DNA of 25,000 nt from positions 1-25,000 of the forward strand of contig CAJNDS010000907.1 in NCBI GenBank assembly GCA_905221605.1, read 5' to 3'. A program made the translations under genes and the position numbers. Every line of letters starts with the position of its first letter. The stretch's first letter is position 1. Source of the stretch: Symbiodinium natans. Taxonomy: Eukaryota; Sar; Dinophyceae; Suessiales; Symbiodiniaceae. Below the pieces are notes generated by a model, which did no database searches, was not told where the DNA came from, and was given only the letters and a program-made list of their open reading frames with translations. Shown here one piece after another: positions 1 to 7,300 of the stretch.

Positions 1-61
1 CTTCGGGTCGCTTTAGGGTTTCGGGTTAAGGGAGTCTATCTTTCTTTCTTTCTTTCTTTCC
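1..61. repeat. Degenerate telomere-like segment and TTTC microsatellite
   Basis: Bases 1-33 contain TTTAGGG and diverged GGGTT units resembling the plant/dinoflagellate telomere repeat. From about 37 to 61 there is a short (TTTC)n run. No coding signal is visible here; similar telomere-like patches recur near 7.15, 7.9, 8.34 and 18.2-18.7 kb. Confidence 0.7.
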
Positions 62-372
62 GTCGGCTGTCTTTAATTAACTCCCTCCCTCCTCCTAGAG
101 CTTGTGAAAGGGGATAGAATTCTCTATACAAACCTCTATTTCCTTGTCATCCCGCAATGCTTCAAGGATCTGTGCGTGCTGCGAACTTCAATACTTTACC
201 TTAGCATGTCATGCAGTCAATGCTGCCAGCGGCCTGGCCACGGCTCATGCTGCTAACTGCAGGTCCTCTGGGCCCCAGTCGAAGAAACCCTGCTGCAATT
301 TGTGCAGCAGGTGCCTGCCCATGCGATTTGCCCTTTGCTTCCGGCAATAAACATTGTCACAGGTCGTCACAG

Positions 373-456
373 GTGCCTCTGCCGATGAACGCTGAGGAAA
401 TCATCGAGGACAATGCACACCTCCCCAAAGCAAAGAGAGCCGCGAGGCTGCTTTAG
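373..456 (+). CDS. Possible short 3' terminal exon (weak)
   Basis: After a CAG acceptor ending at 372 the frame is open for 27 codons to a TAG stop, with residues such as PMNAEEIIEDNAHLPKAKRA. The acidic-then-basic composition is protein-like, and it would be the end of a plus-strand gene whose earlier exons I cannot identify. The stop lies inside the TTTAGGG-rich tandem repeat that follows. No family is recognised; this could be chance. Confidence 0.25.
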   Translation: MPLPMNAEEIIEDNAHLPKAKRAARLL

Positions 457-512
457 GGCTCTGCTTTAGGGCTCTGCTTTAGGGCCCTGCTTTTTTTCCT
501 GCTTTTTCTGCT
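447..512. repeat. 13-bp tandem repeat, CTGCTTTAGGGCT type
   Basis: Three near-perfect 13-bp units (CTGCTTTAGGGCT) are followed by decayed CTGCTTTTT units. Each intact unit carries TTTAGGG, the telomere heptamer used by plants and dinoflagellates, but the period is 13 and not 7, so this is a telomere-like minisatellite and not a telomere tract. Confidence 0.75.
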
Positions 513-1245
513 TTTGTGCTCTGTTTGCTTGGTGGTGCCTGCTTTTTATGCCTTGTGCCGTGGTGCGCCTCACCCACCAAGGCCAAGTCAACGGACTTGC
601 CTTCGCGCCCACAAGCTCCAGCCTGTTGGCAGAACCAATAGAGTGAACAGAACAGTGTTTTGCCCTTTGAACGAATGAGTTGGCCATGCTTTTCCTGGTG
701 AATGGCGGGGGATTTCGTACTTATTATGAACAAATTGGATTTCATTCTCTACTGTTTTTTTAAAAGTGCGAGTACCTTACTACAACGTTTAAAAAGACGT
801 TGAATTCTCTGAGCGGCTCTTTTTGACATGAACAAGAAAAAACAATCCAGGATCGCTCATGTTGCGACAAAAGACAACCAATGCCTGTAGATTCATGAGC
901 TCGTTCAAGAAAACTTTGAAGTGTTTGCCCCTGCAAGAAGGAACGGCAGATCAATGAGACCTTGCCATCATATTAACCAAGTGTATAGATATAATTGCGA
1001 TACATAAATGTATGAAGGTTGGAGCATGGAACGCCGAGCAGCATCATGCACATTCACCGCGACGGTCGCCATTGTTTCAGCAGATTTGACGACACCAACG
1101 CACTTTGATGCACATTGCGTGGCAAGCGTGGCAAGGACCAACTAAGGACCAAGCTCTGACGCCGTTGCGGAACAGGACATTCATCTCGATGAATCTGCAT
1201 CGGCTCTGGACAAAATGTGTCAACACATGTCAATAAAGTTGCTAG
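513..1245. other. No supportable gene
   Basis: About 730 bases without a convincing exon on either strand. A 39-codon ATG frame on the plus strand at 1026-1145 (starting MERRAASCTF) is open but has no splice or domain support. Lysine-rich open frames on the minus strand at 466-745 are low-complexity readings of the T-rich repeat and are not called. Confidence 0.5.
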
Positions 1246-1302
1246 TGCTTTGCTGCTGCAATCTACGAGAGTGGGTCATTTGCTGCTATCGAACGGGTTT
1301 GG
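1246..1302 (+). CDS. Possible internal exon, 19 codons (weak)
   Basis: A CTAG acceptor ends at 1245 and a strong GTAAGC donor begins at 1303. Between them one frame is open from edge to edge and reads CFAAAIYESGSFAAIERVW. Length is an exact multiple of three, so it would be a phase 0-0 exon. The next acceptor, TTTCAG just before 1346, leads quickly to a stop, so the following exon is unclear. No homology is recognised. Confidence 0.3.
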
Positions 1303-2050
1303 GTAAGCAAAGGGCTTACGCGCCTATGCCCGCACATTGTTTCAGACTCTGGGTGGTAGCGGTTGATCACCTCACTCTGGTTGCCGTACACTTGCTTTCA
1401 ATAGCCGTCACCTCAAGCTGCAAGTGTTCTGTGGGAAGTGCCCGGACCAACAAAAGCCGATCCATCGATCTATCCAAGCTCCTGAAAGCACACGCAAACT
1501 GGGACATCGCCTAAACAAGTTTCGGCAAACGAGGAGCCACACTCTGCATGTCCTGAAGAGATCCAGCATGACAAGCGCCTCAGCTGCTGTGCTCGGGTTC
1601 CATGCATTAATTAAGCCAGACTGTCACAGGGATGAGGGATCCAGCATGTTGGTGTTGATTGCTTTTTCTTGGCAATTGGTTCTAATCCAGTTCGCAGCTA
1701 AACGCTGGTCCGCTACGCATGCCCTCGTAGATTACAGTAAGCGTAAAAATACAGAGCGTTCCCTTCTTCATGTTGCCTTCGGAAGTCCCGGTAGGTTGAA
1801 GCCTCGGAGGTGTGACAGAGACCATCGGGCAGAGGCAATCCGACCGGAACATGCCGGATGCAGAACGCTTGACCTTTGATTTTTTTGCATCCGGGCTCTA
1901 CGCAACATTTGATTCAATATCTGCCGGGAACCAGCAGAAGCCAGAAAACTAGAAATGTCATGCTGAAGCGGGTAAGTGTGGATGCGCGGAGCAGATGGAA
2001 AGCCTGGCCAGCTGGGCACAAACCACCAGATTGGAAATCCAGGGTCGTAG
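1303..2050. other. No confident exon
   Basis: A plus-strand frame open from 1424 to 1879 and overlapping minus-strand frames exist, but none has clear protein-like composition, splice borders or a known motif. I see no repeat array here. Confidence 0.4.
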
Positions 2051-2254
2051 CGGCTTAGCCCATCAGCAGGGTCGTTTGAGCCCAGGAACTTGATCAATGT
2101 GCACGGACATGAACTGGCGCTCCTGAATTACAAAGAAAAAGCGCAGAAGAACACATTCGCCTGCTGCGGCATCGCGGGTTGTGACCAGGCGGCAAAAGAC
2201 AAGAGAGCAGATAAAGCAGAACACATTGAACTAGAAGCTCACATTCAACAATGA
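2051..2254 (+). CDS. Probable terminal exon, function unknown
   Basis: This plus-strand frame opens after a TAG at 2048-2050 and runs 67 codons to a TGA at 2252-2254. It contains NYKEKAQKNTFACCGIAGC and then a charged segment, AAKDKRADKAEHIELEAHIQ, typical of a soluble helical protein. There is no ATG near its start, so it is better read as an exon than as a complete gene; acceptor-like CTTAG, GCAG and TTGAG sequences occur at its 5' end. No domain is recognised. A minus-strand frame overlaps it but is leucine- and cysteine-rich and less protein-like. Confidence 0.4.
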   Translation, partial: RLSPSAGSFEPRNLINVHGHELALLNYKEKAQKNTFACCGIAGCDQAAKDKRADKAEHIELEAHIQQ

Positions 2255-2950
2255 AAGCTTGCGGTCGGCGGCCACAGGAACATTTGACGAAGTTCCATGT
2301 TAGAGAACTTGCCGAACACAAACGCCTCAGAGGCAGCGAAAGTCTCAAATTGTCCAACAGCAAACTGCACATGAACTTCAAACGAATTTCGAGGGTACTT
2401 ACAGCAAACGGAAAAGTTTGTCACTCCGCCTTTTGGAGCCTAGGAACTTTACAGAGGCTCCGAGTAAACTCCGCACGTGCTTCACGCCGGCCCGAAAGCT
2501 TCACATACAACTCACATACTCTGCGCAAGGCCAATAATGATGAATTCTGCCAGCATCAATCTCTCACGCATACAGACACACACTGACTGTCACAAGCTTC
2601 TGGGAAGCTTTAGCTTTCGGAACATGTTGACAGCTCTCTCACTGCTCTCAGCACAGTTCAGAACAAGACAGCAAACTGCAAAACAGAAAAAACACACATG
2701 CCCAACCGCTCTTCACAGCCTAGCGCCGGTTTTGCAAACCTCATGGAAACTTGATACATGTCACGACCGGCCTGGAAAAAAACTCTGACCTCAGTCAGCC
2801 AAGCGCACGGCTGCAGGTACTCTTCCACGAACATTGAAGAACGTCTTCGTTGGCGCAGGACTCTTCAATGCCCCCTATGCCCCCTGCAAAAATTCTGAAT
2901 TGAAAGAATTGATTTGTGGCAGCGACGCCTTTCCAGGATGCCTTACACCT
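2255..2950. other. No confident exon
   Basis: An ATG frame on the plus strand starts at 2251, overlapping the stop of the preceding frame, and reads on to 2586; its second half is histidine/threonine-rich low-complexity sequence. I could not support it with splice signals or a motif. The rest to 2950 shows nothing notable. Confidence 0.4.
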
Positions 2951-3012
2951 GTGTGTGCGTACACACACACACACATGCAATCACAATCTCACGCACAAAC
3001 ACACACAGCTAT
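2951..3012. repeat. CA/GT microsatellite with small palindrome
   Basis: A short GTGTGTGCGT run meets an (AC)n run of about 14 bases, so the centre is nearly self-complementary, and is followed by further ACACACAC-rich sequence. Simple repeat, no coding role apparent. Confidence 0.7.
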
Positions 3013-3204
3013 CCATGCACTTCGAACGACTCAAATGTCAAGTTCCTCTAAAGGCCTTTACATGACATTGTGAGAGTTCTCTCTCAGCTCATGTCGTTAC
3101 ACGAACTCACACGTCGATCCATCATGGAACTTGCCGGAGGGTGCCCTGCCTATTTCGGCGAAGTTGTAATCTTCGGCGCGTTTCCAAGCCGTAATTAGCG
3201 AACA

Positions 3205-3480
3205 ACCCCCAAGAAGGCCCGAAAAGATGGAAACCTAACCCCCCAAATCGACCCGAAAGGGGGGTGGGGTTCAGTACAAAAAGGCTGGAAACAAACGAAA
3301 CCCAAGAAGGCCCAAACAGATGGAAACCCAACCCTCCCAAATCCGCCAGAAACAGGTGGGTTGGGTTCAGCACAAAAACATAAAAACAAACGAACAATAA
3401 ACGAAAAGCTTCCCAAGAAGACCTAAACATGGAAACGCAACCCCCCAAATCGACCCGAAACAGGGGGAAGGGGGGGCGGG
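3205..3480. repeat. Tandem repeat of about 93-110 bp, three copies
   Basis: Copies begin near 3209, 3302 and 3412 with CCAAGAAGGCCC-type sequence, each followed by GATGGAAACC, a CCCCCCAAATCGACCCGAAA-type segment and (in the first two) a GGGTTCAGTACAAAAA-type segment. The third ends in a G-tract near 3472-3486. A partial, rearranged fourth copy lies at 3657-3745. Frames across the repeat are open on the minus strand (repeated FHLFGPSW) only because the unit lacks stops; I do not call a gene. Confidence 0.8.
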
Positions 3481-3504
3481 GGGGTTCCAAGGGTTTCCAA
3501 GGTA

Positions 3505-3640
3505 TAGAAGCTGTGTATGTGGGGTAATGCGGTGCGGTGTGGTGGCGTTGTAGGTGTTAGTGTTGGCAGCGTATGGTAGGTGAGGTAGCGTGGTGTGGTG
3601 GTGTAGTTTGTGCGGTGTAGTTGGTGCAGCGAGCAGGGCA
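3505..3640. repeat. GT-rich low-complexity stretch
   Basis: Irregular GGTGTGGTG/GTAGTTGGTG runs with almost no C on the plus strand. It sits between copies of the neighbouring 100-bp repeat and looks like a decayed simple repeat. Confidence 0.6.
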
Positions 3641-3656
3641 GGTGTTTCTTTCCGAG

Positions 3657-3745
3657 AAATGGAAACAGACGAAAGATGGACCCCCCTAAATAGGAGGGGT
3701 AGGTTCAGTACAAAAAATGGAAACATAAGAAGGCCCAAAAAGATG
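3657..3745. repeat. Partial copy of the 3.2-3.48 kb repeat
   Basis: Shares GAAATGGAAAC, a CCCCCCTAAATAGGAGGGG segment, GGTTCAGTACAAAAAATGG and AGAAGGCCCAAAAAGATGG with the upstream array, in a slightly different order, separated from it by the GT-rich stretch. Confidence 0.7.
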
Positions 3746-4163
3746 GAGGCTGGGCGCACAAGCAGCTTCACGCCCACCTGCATTTGCATTGTTGGCCAAG
3801 CAGAAAAGTATCCTATGTCCAGCCTCAGCCCTCGCGTGCATATGGACGCCGATGCCTTCTAGCAGATTCTAGCAAGGTGTTGGTAGAAGTTACTTCGGCC
3901 TCCACGATAGAAAGCCGAAAAGTGAACACGAAAAAAGACAGTGGCCAATTACAGCAGAATCTCTACGAACCACCGGCAAACACTCCGTGAGTGGAAACGC
4001 CACATCGGAGCCAACGTTCCCGAAACAAAGCTAAATAGATCCAAACCGTGGATCTAATCCTTATTCAATTTTGGTCCCCATGCCTTTCAGCATGCACTCC
4101 GAATACTTTAACATAAACAGCTGCATGCCTCAGACCGGCTGGCGCGCCACAACGTGTAGCAAA

Positions 4164-4392
4164 TCAATGCTCATGTGCCCATCTGAACACAGCAGAGGCA
4201 ATCTCAGCTCCGGCACTGCTCTCGGACAGTTCACGGAGATCTGACAGCTCAGCTTCGAACAGGGGCCAACATGCGCATCTCCTGGTTCGCTTCTGCGTTA
4301 AGTAGCTTGCCGTGCCACGAACCATGTCCAGTACTTGCGAGGCCGTCGTCCGACCTGTAAGTTCATCGGCAAAGTCGTGGGCATGAAAAATG
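4164..4392 (-). CDS. Orphan gene, probable 3' terminal exon
   Basis: Begins after GGTGCAG, in phase with the preceding exon, and runs 75 codons to a TGA at 4164-4166. It reads FADELTGRTTASQVLDMVRG, then LFEAELSDLRELSESSAGAE and ends SAVFRWAHEH. The acidic, helical C-terminus and natural stop suit the end of a protein. A GTCGGA donor near 4353 could hide a short intron in the middle. Function unknown. Confidence 0.55.
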
Positions 4393-7300
4393 CTGCACCC
4401 GGGGGAGGCTCCATCGAATGTATCGGCAGATGGCTTCAAGCCGAGGGCTCGCTCCTCTCCGTCAATTCGACGATGCGGCCATGGCTACACCATCAAGAAA
4501 AACGCAGGTCCTTGTGCCTAGTTCTTTCCTCAGACTTGACAGGCCCATGGCGGTAACCTGAGCGGCTAGGCAATACATAACGGCAATGCGTTGCAAGACT
4601 CGCTTTGAGGATCAAGCTGGCCACCAACCCCTGGGGCACATCAGAGCTTGCAATGTTGGCAATGTTTCGCAATGTTTTGCAAGACGCCAGTAACGACCCT
4701 TATTCATCGCCGTGCGACCTCCAAGCTCTTTAAGCACTTGCAAAGACACTGCGCATGTGAAAGCCTCCATCTGGTGCTCGGTGTTGAACTTCTCGACGAT
4801 ACTGCGCATTTTCCTTGCGCACCTTGAATAGATACATAGATACGTTGCAAGCATGTTTAAAAAGTGCTGCGCTTCTGCGAAGCTTTCACTGAGCTTGGAG
4901 AATGATAGGCAATAAACTCATGAAACCTCGAAGCGGTCTGTGTGGTGCGCTCTCTGCCTTTTAAATAAGCTCAGGCATGCCTTGCTTGTTGGTACCCCCC
5001 AACACGAACTACGATGAACTCGAAGCCAGATCCTAATTTAGTATTGAAATTCTGCAAAGCTGCGTTTAAGTGCTCAAAGCTTATGATTTTTCAGCACCAG
5101 GCGGCTCATGGTCTACCAGCTGCGCACACTGCAGCAGCCAGGTTCGATATGCATTCCGCCAGAAGGTCCGACCTGACAGCGCAGCAGTGTCCATAGTAGC
5201 CATAGCCGCCCGCAGCCCTGCTTGTCTTCTACATGAAATGTCATTCGAAGCCCTTTTGAAGCCCCTTCTTGTGCGTTGTTGCGCGTTACTAAGACTCTGA
5301 CCACACCGCAGCGTGTGTGAGATTGTCAGCAGCCTAGACAGACTCGCTTCATCTTCATTCCGCCACACAGATCCACTCAAGGCCTGGGATCTGCGCTCAA
5401 CTAACTCAAGCCTTGCCGCTGTGTCGTGCTTGCCTGAGCAATGACATGGCATGGACTGCCTTGCCATGTGTGGCACTGCAATTTGTACGACGATACTTGA
5501 GAGCATGATCGTTCTTGATCGTGCCTGCCATTCCAGCAGCACCCACTAAGCGGAATTGCTCCAAAGCTTCCGCCACATCCAACCTGCTCTCTTTCTTGTG
5601 TCTGGGCAGAGGCACCACGCAAGTTCACACCATTTCGCCCGTGTCAGTTGTCTTATTGCCGGGCCACTGCTCAACCCACACTGGAAATGCGTGCGCATTG
5701 ATCTGGGATAGCAGTGGCCTTGCAGGAACGAAAGGCGGATATGCAAAAAATCCAGAGGACCTAAACAACCATAACGAGGAGCTTGTGGATGGTCTCATTC
5801 TGTGTCACGGCCTCGCTCATAGCTAACCCTGAGTTACTGCTGAGTTGCTTCTGCAAGCTGCCCCTCTGAGACGCCTCGGTACGCATTCCCTGTGGCCGCT
5901 GTGGCACTGGGGCACCCACGGCCAAAGCCTCGCCGAACTCCTCCTCCCTAAGCCTGTCTGACCGTTCGCCCACACACAGTCTCAGACTCCTTTTGGCCCT
6001 GGGCCTGGCATAGAGATCATTGAAACGCTCCCTGAAAATGTCGAGTTCTTGCTCGAGAAGTGCCTGCCTGAGTGGCTGGGCGTTGCTGGACGGCTTTGCC
6101 ATGGCTTTGCCCTAGAACCGCCGAGTGCAAGAGACTGAGCTGCCGGGCAGTTCTATCCTGTAGGATTCTCGGCTCTCAAACTTCCAGAGCGAATTTGGCC
6201 GAGGTCCCCTTCAGATTGGCTGTGTTTTGATTGGTAACGATGACAAAAATAGTGTTAGAAACATCCACCGCCTTGTCTCCGCAAGCCAGTGGCGGAAAAA
6301 ATGGGTCTGCAGCTGTCTGCCTGCTTGTAGGCTCCAGGTCTGCATGCACCAATGGAATCGGCATGCCCAAGGAAGTGGCGCCGGTCAACTTCGGCGAGAT
6401 GTTCTGTCTTGCCCTCACGTGTGAAAAACTGAGATACTAAACCTCGTTCTGACCTGGTTCAGGAGTGCACTCGCGGCAGCTGGAGGCCTCAGCTGACAGA
6501 TGTGCACCCGGCACCACTTCCATGTCCACCTGTGTCCAATCGAGAGTTGGCCACGTGCAGCGCAGAAAAACAAGAATGAACCAGAATGAACACTTGAATT
6601 TTATCTGATTTGAATTCAAAAAGCGCAGCGAGTTGGAGACATCTTTCTGTAGACTGGTGCCTCTCCGGAGCGGATTCGCGGTATCAGAGGCATTATGAGG
6701 TGCGCCCACACCAGCTTCAACTTGACCTGAACGGCAAAGCCAGTTAAAATGCGTTTAAAGCTGTGGCAACAAAGGGTTGTTTCATTGTGACAGGAAGCCA
6801 CAAGTTCATCCCAAGCCTTGTTGGGTCCTTTCGCCGCGTGAAAGAAATTCTCGTACAGGCGGAGGCGGTCGGGGTGCTGCAAACAGGCCAAGCACGAACT
6901 TGTCAGATTTTACAGCTCTTATCATTCCTTTGTCTGGGCTCTTCGCCACGTTCTTTTCTATGCTGTCCTCGTTTGAGCATATCAGAGCATCTTCTCGCAA
7001 CTTCCAGTGCGTCCATATCTGTCCGTGCCACATCTGGTCCAGTTGTAAGACAAAATCCCACTCAGCGGCGTGGCTTTACTTTGCGAAACGTGTAGCTTGC
7101 TGCAACACTGCACACCCCTTTCGGGCTGGGAAGTAGGCAGGGCCGGCTTGTACTAGGCCCTAAGCCCTAAACACCACCTGGTAAGGACCGTGGTAAAGGC
7201 TGCCGATGGCTGTTGCCTGGTTCACCCCCGGCAGCATGAGCATCTCCTGCATTCCAATGAGTGCATTTCTAAGGAATGCAAATGCATGCAGTCTGTGGGC

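Noticed and set aside
466-745. Lysine-rich minus-strand frames near the left end
   Set aside because: The lysine-rich part is the complement of a T-rich decayed repeat; two frames look equally good, which argues for composition.
3122-3490. Minus-strand frame with repeated FHLFGPSW segments, as in a repeat protein
   Set aside because: Repeat periods follow the DNA satellite, several frames are open, and there is no start or splice context.
6437-6439. In-frame TAG between two good coding segments, as evidence of stop-codon readthrough
   Set aside because: A 69-nt GT-AG intron (6429-6497) with matching phase explains it more simply, although it is not proven.
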